Assembly (NCBI RefSeq): GCF_017874315.1
Contig: NZ_JAGGLG010000001.1
Location: forward strand, 233,030-271,792
DNA length: 38,763 nt
Origin: Symbiobacterium terraclitae
Lineage (GTDB): Bacteria; Bacillota; Sulfobacillia; Symbiobacteriales; Symbiobacteriaceae
Direction of reading: 5' to 3'
Shown here: positions 26,503-34,001 of the stretch, piece after piece
How the letters are laid out: each line of letters starts with the position of its first letter
Numbering within the stretch: the stretch's first letter is position 1
Position numbers and translations under genes: made by a program
Notes under the pieces: generated by a model
Databases searched by the model: none
Seen by the model: only the letters and a program-made list of their open reading frames with translations
Told to the model about the DNA's origin: nothing

Positions 26503-27674
26503 AGCGCGTCATCGCCCTCCTGATTCTTCTCCCGCTCCTCTCCGGTTGCTGGAGCCGCAGGGAGCTCAATGACGTGGCCCTGGTGATCGCCCTGGGCATC
26601 GACATGGTCGAGCCCGCCATCTACGAGGTCACCCTCGCGGTGGCGGGCCCCGGGGCCGCAGGAGGGGGCAAGGAGCAACAGGGCAACGGGTCTCAGCCCA
26701 AGACGATCGTGGTCAGCGAAAGGGGCCGCAGCTTCGCCGGAATCCTCCGCCAGATCGAGCTGCACCTGCCCCGGCGGGTCAACCTCACCCACACCCTGCT
26801 GGTCGTCGTGGGGGAACGGCTGGCAGAACACGGCCTGGGCGACACGCTGGACTTCATCCTGCGGGCGCCTGAAGTAAGGCTGCAGGGGATGATCATGATG
26901 GCCCGAGGTTCGGTGCGCACGCTGCTGCAGACCGAGCCGCTCATGGAGGCGCTGGTCAGCAAGTCGCTGACGGAGATCGCGCAGGCGCGCGTCGGGCTTG
27001 AGATGCGCCTGTGGGAGTTCTTCTCCGCCCTGGCCACGGACTACCGCTCACCGATGCTTCCCGTGGTGGAGCTGGTGGAGAGCAGCGATGCCGCTCAGCT
27101 GGGGCAGAAGTACCTGGCGCACCTCGGCGGCGCCGCCATCCTGCGGGGGGACCGGGTGGCGCTCTACCTGGACGCGCAGGAGGTGCGGGCGATCAAGTGG
27201 CTGCGCGGGCACGGCCGGGAAGGCGTGATCACCGTCCCCTGCGGCGAGGAGCCTGGCGCCGAGGACGTCTCCTTCCGCATCACGGGAGCCTCGGTGCGGA
27301 CCCGGGTGACCCTGCAGGGCAAGCAGCCCGCCTACAACGTGGCGCTCCACGGCAGGCTGCGCGTCTCGGAGATGCAGTGCCCGCGCTCGCTCATGCAGGA
27401 GTCCGTGCGGGCCGAGCTGCTGGCCAGGGCCGAGCAGGACCTCCACGACCTGACCCTCCGGGTCATCCGCAAGCTCCAGGAGGCGGAGGTCGACCCGCTC
27501 TTCTTCGGCGAGCGCATCCGGGCCCTGCACCCGGCGGTATGGCATGAGGTGGGCGTGGAGAAATGGGGGAAGACCTGGCGGCAGAGCCCGGTCACCGTGA
27601 CGGTGCACCTGGACCTGGAGACCAGCGGTCTGATGAGCGACCCGCTGCAGGCCCGCTCGGGGCCCGAGGGGTGA
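26499..27674 (+). CDS. Spore germinant receptor C subunit (GerAC/GerKC lipoprotein)
   Basis: The lipoprotein subunit of a germinant receptor. 391 residues with signal peptide and lipobox LLSGC (Cys17), followed by the highly diagnostic SRRELNDVALVIALGIDM. The rest (SFAGILRQIELHLPRRVNLTHTLLVVVGERLAEHGL; GAAILRGDRVALYLDAQE) matches Ger(x)C N- and C-terminal domains. The start is a GTG at 26499 inside a GTGA overlap with gerAA, with a GGGAAGGGGGG site upstream. The gene order A-C-B is that of gerK-type operons, not A-B-C as in gerA. Confidence 0.93.
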   Translation: MKRVIALLILLPLLSGCWSRRELNDVALVIALGIDMVEPAIYEVTLAVAGPGAAGGGKEQQGNGSQPKTIVVSERGRSFAGILRQIELHLPRRVNLTHTLLVVVGERLAEHGLGDTLDFILRAPEVRLQGMIMMARGSVRTLLQTEPLMEALVSKSLTEIAQARVGLEMRLWEFFSALATDYRSPMLPVVELVESSDAAQLGQKYLAHLGGAAILRGDRVALYLDAQEVRAIKWLRGHGREGVITVPCGEEPGAEDVSFRITGASVRTRVTLQGKQPAYNVALHGRLRVSEMQCPRSLMQESVRAELLARAEQDLHDLTLRVIRKLQEAEVDPLFFGERIRALHPAVWHEVGVEKWGKTWRQSPVTVTVHLDLETSGLMSDPLQARSGPEG

Positions 27675-27702
27675 GCGGCGGCACACCGGAAGGAGGCGCG
27701 AC

Positions 27703-28839
27703 ATGGCAGAGCGGCCCCGCAGCGCAGGCTGCGCCCGTACGCGGGCGCAGATCAGCCACTATCAGCTCCTGTGCCTGACCTTCACGCTGCACTTCACTGC
27801 AGCGATGATCGTCCTGCCCGGCACCCTGGCCAAGTTCGGGCACAGCGGCGCCTGGCTGGCTCCGCTCGTGGCCTTCCTCCTCGCGGCCCTTCCGGTCTCG
27901 CTGATGCTCGGCCTGCTGGTTCGGCGCCATCCGGGCCTGGGGCTTGCGGAGCTGAGCGGCGGCCTCATCGGGCATGTGCCCGGGCGCATACTGGGCCTGG
28001 CGATTTCCGTCTTCAGCCTGGTCATCGCCGCACTCACCCTGCGCGACGTCGTGGAGGTGACGCCCGTGGCGATCCTGCCCGCCACGCCCGCGTGGGCGCT
28101 GGCCCTGCCCTTCTTGCTGGTGGCGGTCTACGGGGCGTATTCGGGGGTGGAGGTGCTCGCCCGCCTGGCCTACTTCTGCGTCCTCGGCCAGGGCCTCATC
28201 ATCCTGCTCGTGTTCGCCACCCTGGCCGGGATGATGAACCCGCTCTGGCTCCTCCCCTTCTGGGAGCGGACCCCCGGGCAGCTCCTGCAGGCCGTCTGGG
28301 CCCCCATCGGCTGGTTCGCAGAGGCCTGGTCCTTCCTCCCCCTGGCCGTGCTGGCGGACCGCAGCTCGCAGGCGGGGCGGGCCCTCGTGCTGGGCGCCGC
28401 CCTCGCAGCGTTCACCCTGATGGCCCTCACGGCGGTGGCCATCATGGTCTTCGGTCACCAACTGGTCGCGCAGTTCACCTTTCCGGTCTACTCCCTCGTG
28501 CAGCAGATCGCCATCGGCGAGTTCGTGGAACGGCTGGATGTGCTTATGGTGGCGATCTGGCTGATGGGCATGCTGGTGAAGGCGTCCACGCACCTCTGGG
28601 TGGCGATGAGCAGCGGCGGCTACGCCCTGGGGATCAAGAGCGAGCGCGCGCTGCTCCCGGCCCTGGGTCTCGCCACCTACATCCTGATGAGCCTGATTCC
28701 CAGCCTTTCCTGGCTTTTCGAGTTCTCCACCAAAGCCTGGACCCCCCTGTCGATCAGCCTCGGGCTGGGCGTACCGGGCCTGCTGCTGCTGGCCTCGTGG
28801 GTGAGGCAGCGGCGCCGGCGGGGGGAGATGAGCACCTGA
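27703..28839 (+). CDS. Spore germinant receptor B subunit (GerAB family), copy 1
   Basis: A 378-residue permease-like membrane protein (amino acid-polyamine-organocation fold, about 10 spans), thought to sense germinants. Diagnostic parts are the N-terminal QISHYQLLCLTFTLHFTAA, LRDVVEVTPVAILPATPAWA, YGAYSGVEVLARL, and FTFPVYSLVQQIAIGEFVERLD near residue 260-285. Starts with ATG after GGAAGGAGG, 28 bp downstream of gerAC. The next gene is a close paralogue (see next entry). Confidence 0.92.
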   Translation: MAERPRSAGCARTRAQISHYQLLCLTFTLHFTAAMIVLPGTLAKFGHSGAWLAPLVAFLLAALPVSLMLGLLVRRHPGLGLAELSGGLIGHVPGRILGLAISVFSLVIAALTLRDVVEVTPVAILPATPAWALALPFLLVAVYGAYSGVEVLARLAYFCVLGQGLIILLVFATLAGMMNPLWLLPFWERTPGQLLQAVWAPIGWFAEAWSFLPLAVLADRSSQAGRALVLGAALAAFTLMALTAVAIMVFGHQLVAQFTFPVYSLVQQIAIGEFVERLDVLMVAIWLMGMLVKASTHLWVAMSSGGYALGIKSERALLPALGLATYILMSLIPSLSWLFEFSTKAWTPLSISLGLGVPGLLLLASWVRQRRRRGEMST

Positions 28840-28892
28840 TGCGCAGCGGCAGTTTACGCGCAAGGGGCGGCGCACCCGGAGGAGGAGGCGAG

Positions 28893-30050
28893 ATGGCGCA
28901 AGGGTCCCGATCACAGGGCTCCACCGGCGGTCTGGCCCGGATCAGCTCGCAGCAGCTGCTGAGCCTCGCCTACACGATGCACTTCACCGCAGCGGTGCTC
29001 GTCGCGCCCTCCAGCATGGCCAAGTTCGGGCACAGCGGCGCCTGGCTTGCTCCGCCCGTGGCCTTCCTCCTGTCCGCCCTCCCGGTTTCGCTGATGCTCG
29101 GCCTGCTCGTCCGCCGCCACCCGCACCAGACGCTGGCCCAGATGACCCGGCACCTGCTGGGACCGGTCCTCGGGCGCCTGGTCGGGCTCATGGTCTCCGT
29201 TTTCAGCGTCGTGGTTGCCGCCGCCACCCTGCGGGACGTGGTAGAGGTGACGCCCGTGGCCATCCTGCCGGCCACGCCGGCCTGGGCGCTGTCCGTGCCC
29301 TTCCTGCTGGTCACCCTCTACGGGGCCTATTCGGGGGTGGAGGTCGTGGCGCGGCTGTCGTACCTCTTTGCCCTCGCCACCGTAATGGTCATCCTGCTGG
29401 GCATCTCGACGCTCACCGGGCTGATCCACCCGCTGCGCCTCCTCCCCCTCTACGAGCGGAGCCCACTGCAGCTCCTGCAGGCCAGCTGGCCCGCCATGGG
29501 CTGGTTCGCCGAGTCCTGGTCCTTCCTGGCGGTGGCGGCGCTGGTGGACCGGGAGGAGCGAGTGGGGCGTTCGCTGGTGCTGGGCGCCGGCTTGGCCGCG
29601 TTGATGCTGACGGCCTTCACCGCCCTGGCCATCACGGTCTTCGGACACCAGCTGGTCGCCCAGTTCTCCTTTCCGATCTATTCCCTGGTGCAGCAGATCG
29701 CGATCGGCGAGTTCGTCGAGCGGCTGGACGTGCTCCTGTTCGCGATCTGGCTGGTGGGCATGCTGGTCAAGGTCTCCGCGCACCTCTGGATGGCGGCCAG
29801 CGGCGCCGGGTGCGCCCTGGCGCTGAAGAACCAGCGCCAGATCCTCCCGGCCCTGGGGCTGACGGCTCACATCCTGATGAGCCTGGTCCCCAACCTGAAC
29901 TGGTTAGATCAGTTCTCCATCAACATCTGGACGCCCATCTCGCTCAGTCTCGGGCTGGGCGTACCCGCACTGCTGCTGGCGGCTTCCTGGGTGAGACAGC
30001 GGCGTCAGTGCGGCGGGATGGGCCCTGATGCGCAGCAGCAGAGCCAATAG
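28893..30050 (+). CDS. Spore germinant receptor B subunit (GerAB family), copy 2
   Basis: A 385-residue paralogue of the preceding gene, with the same spans and shared exact stretches such as AKFGHSGAWLAP, LPVSLMLGLLVRRHP, LRDVVEVTPVAILPATPAWAL and QQIAIGEFVERLDVL. Differences cluster in the predicted substrate-facing and loop segments. ATG at 28893 follows GGAGGAGG, 53 bp after copy 1. The pair probably arose by tandem duplication and suggests one A and one C subunit shared by two alternative B subunits. Confidence 0.92.
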   Translation: MAQGSRSQGSTGGLARISSQQLLSLAYTMHFTAAVLVAPSSMAKFGHSGAWLAPPVAFLLSALPVSLMLGLLVRRHPHQTLAQMTRHLLGPVLGRLVGLMVSVFSVVVAAATLRDVVEVTPVAILPATPAWALSVPFLLVTLYGAYSGVEVVARLSYLFALATVMVILLGISTLTGLIHPLRLLPLYERSPLQLLQASWPAMGWFAESWSFLAVAALVDREERVGRSLVLGAGLAALMLTAFTALAITVFGHQLVAQFSFPIYSLVQQIAIGEFVERLDVLLFAIWLVGMLVKVSAHLWMAASGAGCALALKNQRQILPALGLTAHILMSLVPNLNWLDQFSINIWTPISLSLGLGVPALLLAASWVRQRRQCGGMGPDAQQQSQ

Positions 30051-30076
30051 GCGTAGTCAACGGAGGAGGCGGTCAC

Positions 30077-31414
30077 ATGCAGCGCAACCCTCGGCATCTG
30101 CCGGTTCGCAGGTCCGTGCGCCCTGCGGGCGGCGACGGAAACGATCAGGCGGGCGGCCAGCAGGCCGGTGGCGCGCGGTCGCAGCAGACTGCTGGGCCGC
30201 AGGATGACAACCAGCAGCAGTCGGCCTGCCCACCGGACCAGGGCAGCCAGCAGCAGTCTGCGGGTCCCCAGAACGGCAGCGGAAAGCAGCACCAGGCGGG
30301 CGGACCTCAGGGGAACAGCCAGCAGGACGGCGGAGCTCATCAGCAGCAGTGGGCCGGACAGCAGGATGGCAGTGCCCAACAGCAGGCCGGTGGCCAGCAG
30401 GACGGTGGTGCTCGTCAGCAGCAGTCTGGGGGTCCGCAGGATAGCGGCGGTCTGCGGCAGGCGGGTCAGCCGCAGGATGGCGCTTCCCAGCAGCGGTCCG
30501 GTGGCCAGCAGCAGGCCGGCAGTCAGCAGGCCGGTGACGGCCAGCAGCAGCAGGCTGGCAACCAGCAAGGCGGTGGCGACCGGCAGCAACAGTCCCGCGG
30601 CCGGCAGGCCGGTGACGCCGGTCAGCAACCGTCGGGTGGCCGGCAAGACGGCGGCACCCCGCAGCGGCAGCGCGATCAGGGCGGCTCACAGCCCCCGGAG
30701 CAGCGGGAACAGTACCCGACCCCGGAGATGTACGGCGACGCCGCCGCCCACATCCTCACGGCCCTGCACGCCGCAAAGCAGGAGCTGGCCGAGGAGCTGG
30801 AGGCCAATCTGAAGCAGCTGAAGACCGTGCTGGAGGAGACCCAGCGCATCCAGCGGCAGATGGAGGCGGTGCTCCGGGAGGCCCGGGCCGAGGCCGGACT
30901 CAGGGAGAAGGTCACCGGCGCCGGCGCCGGGCAGCGGCAGCCCCGCGGGCAGGCCCCGGGCCAGAAGCAGGGTCCGGGTAGACAGCAGGGACAGGATCCA
31001 CGGCAGGGCCAGGTGCAGCAGGGCCAGGGCCAGGCGCAGGGCCAGGGGAGGCGCCAGGACCAACCGCAGGGCCCGGTCCAACAGCAGGGTCAGTGGCAGC
31101 CGCAGGGTCCAGATCAGCAGCAGGTCCATGGGCAACCGCAGGGAGAGGATCAGCGGCAGGTCCAGGGGCAACCGCAGGGACAGGATCAGCGGCAGGTCCA
31201 GGGGCAACCGCAGGGGCCCGACCAGCGGAAGGCCCAGCAGCAGGGGGCCGGCTGGCGTTCCGGGTGGCAGAGGTCGCCGGACGGCGCTTCGCAGCCTTGG
31301 GGCGGCAACAGCCCCGGCGTCAGCCCCGATGTGCCTCCCGAGTGGCAGCCCCCCGACTTCAGTGGAGCCCGGGAGCAGTCGCCCAGGCCCTGGCAGCCTC
31401 CGGAAGTGCATTGA
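30077..31414 (+). CDS. Gln/Gly-rich low-complexity protein with central coiled coil, in the germination operon
   Basis: A 445-residue product with no family I recognise. Residues about 25-210 are a low-complexity arm of Gln, Gly, Ala, Ser and Asp (repeated QQDGGA, QQQSGGPQD, GGQQ patterns). Residues about 220-278 form a charged coiled coil (AAKQELAEELEANLKQLKTV and onward). Residues about 280-400 are a second arm of QGQ/QPQG repeats, with three tandem 12-residue units. The last 40 residues are Pro/Trp-containing (SPRPWQPPEVH). No signal peptide or membrane span. A strong GGAGGAGG site precedes the ATG, 26 bp after gerAB copy 2. Frame choice is supported by that site; opposite-strand Leu-rich frames are shadows of the CAG codons. 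A spore-structure or scaffold role is inference. Confidence 0.72.
   Translation: MQRNPRHLPVRRSVRPAGGDGNDQAGGQQAGGARSQQTAGPQDDNQQQSACPPDQGSQQQSAGPQNGSGKQHQAGGPQGNSQQDGGAHQQQWAGQQDGSAQQQAGGQQDGGARQQQSGGPQDSGGLRQAGQPQDGASQQRSGGQQQAGSQQAGDGQQQQAGNQQGGGDRQQQSRGRQAGDAGQQPSGGRQDGGTPQRQRDQGGSQPPEQREQYPTPEMYGDAAAHILTALHAAKQELAEELEANLKQLKTVLEETQRIQRQMEAVLREARAEAGLREKVTGAGAGQRQPRGQAPGQKQGPGRQQGQDPRQGQVQQGQGQAQGQGRRQDQPQGPVQQQGQWQPQGPDQQQVHGQPQGEDQRQVQGQPQGQDQRQVQGQPQGPDQRKAQQQGAGWRSGWQRSPDGASQPWGGNSPGVSPDVPPEWQPPDFSGAREQSPRPWQPPEVH
31112..31219 (+). repeat. Three tandem 36-bp repeats inside the Gln-rich gene
   Basis: Units at 31112-31147, 31148-31183 and 31184-31219 differ by only a few bases, and a partial fourth follows (31220-31237). 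Each encodes a 12-residue unit of the type DQRQVQGQPQGQ. The near identity indicates recent slippage or unequal exchange. There are no spacers, so it is not a CRISPR array. Confidence 0.9.
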
Positions 31415-31465
31415 CAGCTGCGGCCGTTCTCCACCACGGGCAGCGGGCCACAATGGGCACGCGCG

Positions 31466-31495
31466 GCGGAGCGGCACCTGCAGGTGCCGCTCCGC
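31466..31495. terminator. Perfect 30-bp palindrome between convergent genes
   Basis: GCGGAGCGGCACCTG and its exact reverse complement form a fully symmetrical 30-bp sequence, in the 107-bp gap between the Gln-rich gene (plus) and the ftsH-like gene (minus). No T-run on either side. Most likely a bidirectional terminator stem; a protein-binding site is the alternative. Confidence 0.55.
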
Positions 31496-31521
31496 GTGTG
31501 GAGCCGTCATGTACGAGAGCG

Positions 31522-33051
31522 TCATGCGCTCTCTGGCAGGGCCGGGCCGTGGATCGGCGGCAGGGGCGGGGCGTCGGCCAGGATCTGCCGGATCCGGTCG
31601 CCGTCGATGACCTCGACGTCCACCAGGGTGTCCGCCACCTGCTCGAGCACGGGGCGGCGCTCGGCCAGGAACCACGTGACCTGTTCCCGCTGGTCGGCGA
31701 TGATCTGGCGGACGACCGCGCTCTCCAGCTCGCCGCCCGAGTGCTGGGCGTCGACGATCCCCAGCGGGCTCAGCCCGGCGTGGACGATGTGCCGCGCCAG
31801 CCGCGTCGCCTGCTCGAAGTCGTTGGAAGCTCCGGTGGAGGCCTCGCCGAAGACGAGCTCCTCGGCCAGGAAGCCGGCCAGGGCCACCCGGATGCGCCCC
31901 TCCAGCATGGGCCGGGTGTACAGGTACCGGTCGTCGGTGGGGCCGGTGCGGACGTAGCCCATTGCCTGCCCGCGCGGCGTGATCGTCACCGTGGCCACCG
32001 AGCCGGGCTCGACCCACTCGCCCACCAGGGCGTGGCCGGCCTCATGGACGGCCACCCGGCGCTTCTCCTCCTGCGTCGGCTTGCGGTCGATCTTCTCGCC
32101 CAGCATCACCTTGTCGACGGCCTCCACGAAATGGCGCTGCCGCACCTCGTCCAGGCCTTCGCGCAGCGCCAGGATCGCGGCCTCGTTGGCCAGCGACTCC
32201 AGGTGCGCACCGGAGAAGCCGAAGGTCTGGCGGGCGATGGCCTCCAGGTCCACGTCCGCGCCCAGCGGTTTCTGCCGGGTATGGAGCTGCAGGATGGCGA
32301 GGCGCGCCTCCTTATCCGGCAGGTCCACGCTCACCGTGCGGTCGAAGCGCCCCGGTCGCAGCAGCGCGGGGTCCATCATATCCACCCGGTTGGTGGCGCC
32401 CATTACCAGCACCTGCACCTCCTCGTCGACGGCGATGCCGTCCATCTCGGTGAGGAGCTGGTTCAGGGTCTGATCGTACTCCATGTGGCTGCTGTGCGAG
32501 CCCCGCCGGGCGCCGAGCACCTCGATCTCGTCGATGAAGATGATGGCCGAGCCCTTGCGCTCCTTCCGGGCGGTCTCCCGGGCCCGGCGGAAGAGGTCGC
32601 GCACCCGCTGCGCGCCGACGCCGGCGTACATCTCGACGAACTCGGAGCCCGATGCCGCCAGGAAGACGGAGTCGGTGTGATGGGCGGCCGCCTTGGCCAG
32701 CAGGGTCTTGCCCGTGCCGGGCGGCCCCGTGAGCAGGATGCCCTTCAGCGGCCGGATGCCCATGCGGGCGATCTGCTCCCGGTTCCGGATGAACTCGATG
32801 GCCTCCTGGAGTTCCTTCTTCGCCCCGGACTGCCCGCCGATGTCCTCAAAGCGCACGTCGGGGACGGTGACGGCAGTGGCTGCTGCCACCCGGGCAGCCG
32901 ACGGGTTCCGCAGGCTCCCCGTCTGGTAGAGCAGCAGCACGAGGCCGCCGAGGAAGAGCACGGGGAGGACGTTGACGCCGCTGACCGCGAGGTAGGCCAG
33001 CAGCGCGGCGGAGACGCCCAGGGCGACCTCCTTCACGGGAAAGTTCCTCAC
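31522..33051 (-). CDS. Short FtsH-type AAA+ zinc metalloprotease
   Basis: A membrane-bound ATP-dependent protease of 509 residues. Two membrane spans are packed close together (about 8-24 and 27-43), then AAA+ Walker A GPPGTGKT (109-116), Walker B FIDE (172-175), the SRH around MDPALLRPGRFDR (226-238), and the zinc site HEAGH (336-340) with a third ligand Asp411 in ASNDFEQAT. Unlike standard FtsH (about 600-650 residues) it lacks the extracytoplasmic domain of about 70 residues between the spans and the long C-terminus. The start is a GTG at 33051 that overlaps the stop of the upstream partner gene (GTGA). A second, standard FtsH is presumably elsewhere. Confidence 0.9.
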   Translation of the reverse strand: MRNFPVKEVALGVSAALLAYLAVSGVNVLPVLFLGGLVLLLYQTGSLRNPSAARVAAATAVTVPDVRFEDIGGQSGAKKELQEAIEFIRNREQIARMGIRPLKGILLTGPPGTGKTLLAKAAAHHTDSVFLAASGSEFVEMYAGVGAQRVRDLFRRARETARKERKGSAIIFIDEIEVLGARRGSHSSHMEYDQTLNQLLTEMDGIAVDEEVQVLVMGATNRVDMMDPALLRPGRFDRTVSVDLPDKEARLAILQLHTRQKPLGADVDLEAIARQTFGFSGAHLESLANEAAILALREGLDEVRQRHFVEAVDKVMLGEKIDRKPTQEEKRRVAVHEAGHALVGEWVEPGSVATVTITPRGQAMGYVRTGPTDDRYLYTRPMLEGRIRVALAGFLAEELVFGEASTGASNDFEQATRLARHIVHAGLSPLGIVDAQHSGGELESAVVRQIIADQREQVTWFLAERRPVLEQVADTLVDVEVIDGDRIRQILADAPPLPPIHGPALPESA

Positions 33052-33599
33052 TGGCCCGCACCCCCTCCGGCAGCCGCGCCCGTCCGCTGTGCGGGCCGGT
33101 CGACCACGCTGTACAGGTACTCATCGCCGAGCCGCACGGCCACGTAGACCCGCAGGCTGTCCACTGCGACCTCGGCCTCCGCCCCGATCGGGGCCACTTC
33201 GGCCGCGATCCGGTCGGCCATCGCGGCATAGGCGCCGGTCGCCACGCCCTCCGCCACGTACAGGTCCAGCCGATCTGCCACGGCGGAGAGACTCTCGCCT
33301 CGCCGGTCGGCGACGACGATGGCGTGGGGGGCGTCCTTCAGAATCTGGCGGACCTGCCGCTCCGCCGCGCGGTAAGTCTCCTTCAGGTCCGCCCCCGGGC
33401 CCGGAAGGAGGACGATCTCCTGGATGTCGCCAACCCGCTCCACCCGGTAGGACTCAAGCCCGTCCACGCCCGAGAGCGCAGCGGCCAGCGGCTGGTCGAC
33501 CGTGCGGCTCCTCACCAGGTGCCCGCCGCCGAACAGCCCGCCCAGCGTCACCACCAGCGCAGCCAGAACTACAGGCCAACGCAGTTGGCGCAGATTCAT
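33048..33599 (-). CDS. Membrane-anchored protein with extracytoplasmic domain, partner of FtsH-like protease
   Basis: A 183-residue product. A basic start MNLRQLRWP precedes one span (about 9-27), so the remaining 155 residues should lie outside the cytoplasm. That domain has alternating beta segments (GLESYRVERVGDIQEIVLLPGPG; VAVDSLRVYVAVRLGDEYLYSVVDRP) and helices (LKETYRAAERQVRQILKDA), with no known family match. A GTGA overlap with the ftsH-like gene implies coupled translation and joint function. The ATG at 33599 follows GAGGGGGGG. A longer frame upstream (to 33674) lies in the promoter region. Confidence 0.75.
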   Translation of the reverse strand: MNLRQLRWPVVLAALVVTLGGLFGGGHLVRSRTVDQPLAAALSGVDGLESYRVERVGDIQEIVLLPGPGADLKETYRAAERQVRQILKDAPHAIVVADRRGESLSAVADRLDLYVAEGVATGAYAAMADRIAAEVAPIGAEAEVAVDSLRVYVAVRLGDEYLYSVVDRPAQRTGAAAGGGAGQ

Positions 33600-33683
33600 A
33601 TCCGAACCCCCCCTCGAGATCCGCGGAGAAATCGCAGCCACGAAGTCGCCCTTCGTGGCCGCCAAGTACTTCAACGCGCAAGT

Positions 33684-33707
33684 ATGTTCGAGAACATCAA
33701 CAGTATA
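33684..33707 (-). promoter_or_regulatory. Candidate promoter and operator of the FtsH-like operon
   Basis: Minus-strand -10-like TATACT (33702-33707) with no good -35. Directly downstream, at the predicted transcription start, lies the perfect palindrome ATGTTC-GA-GAACAT (33684-33697), a likely repressor site. It does not fit the Bacillus LexA box, which has the opposite half-site order. Confidence 0.4.
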
Positions 33708-33767
33708 GCATGCAGCCCTTTCGGGATTGGCTGGTACTTTCTGCGGTCGCAGTCAGCGCCTGGGCGG

Positions 33768-33799
33768 GCCGCGAACAGTTTCACACGCCGCGAACAGTT
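33768..33799 (+). repeat. Direct repeats upstream of the alarmone synthetase gene
   Basis: GCCGCGAACAGTT occurs at 33768-33780 and exactly again at 33787-33799, a 19-base period (nearly two helical turns). The second copy continues into GAACAGTTC, itself nearly palindromic. They lie about 60 bases upstream of the candidate -10 (33858-33863) and look like regulator-binding sites. The rest of the 401-bp gap 33600-34000 also holds the FtsH-like operon promoter and the terminator described here. Confidence 0.4.
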
Positions 33800-33869
33800 C
33801 ATAGGTTACTTCATGAGCTTGTCGCGATTCTGTTACGGACCTGTAACGCGGGTACGGTACACTGAAGCT

Positions 33870-34001
33870 GTGTTGAACCCCCTCTGTGTGTTATTTCTAC
33901 TCTGGCGGTCCAGATCGGACCGCCCCCTTTTTGCGCGCAGGAGTCTCGGCAATATTGGTGAATCTCATCCACTGGCGGACCTCGGATGCGTGGAGGAGTG
34001 A
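33870..34001 (+). other. Possible small leader ORF before the alarmone synthetase gene
   Basis: A 43-codon frame from GTG at 33870 to a TGA that overlaps the ATG at 34001. Its first part is Leu-rich (VLNPLCVLFLLW) and it runs through the terminator hairpin. The -10-like TACACT at 33858-33863 would place the transcript start at the GTG, making it leaderless. There is no ribosome-binding site and no homology, so this may be chance. Confidence 0.2.
33904..33932 (+). terminator. Intrinsic terminator in front of the alarmone synthetase gene
   Basis: GGCGGTCC (33904-33911) and GGACCGCC (33917-33924) form an 8-bp stem with a 5-base loop, followed by CCCTTTTT (T-run 33928-33932). It points with the gene that starts 69 bases later, and no gene ends just upstream on this strand, so it is best read as an attenuator or the end of a small RNA. 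Confidence 0.75.

Noticed and set aside
30005-30646. Minus-strand Leu-rich membrane-like frame
   Set aside because: The many Leu codons are the reverse complement of CAG (Gln) codons in the Gln-rich gene. No ribosome-binding site.
31112-31219. CRISPR array
   Set aside because: The 36-bp units are directly adjacent without spacers and keep a coding frame.
31093-33147. A 684-codon open frame on the plus strand
   Set aside because: Antisense to the FtsH-like gene, which has Walker A, Walker B and HEAGH motifs. No start site or protein-like composition.
33684-33697. LexA (SOS) box
   Set aside because: Half-sites are in the order GTTC-N2-GAAC; the Firmicute box is GAAC-N4-GTTC.
33870-33935. T-box or other known riboswitch before the alarmone synthetase gene
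   Set aside because: The leader is too short and lacks the T-box sequence and a specifier loop.
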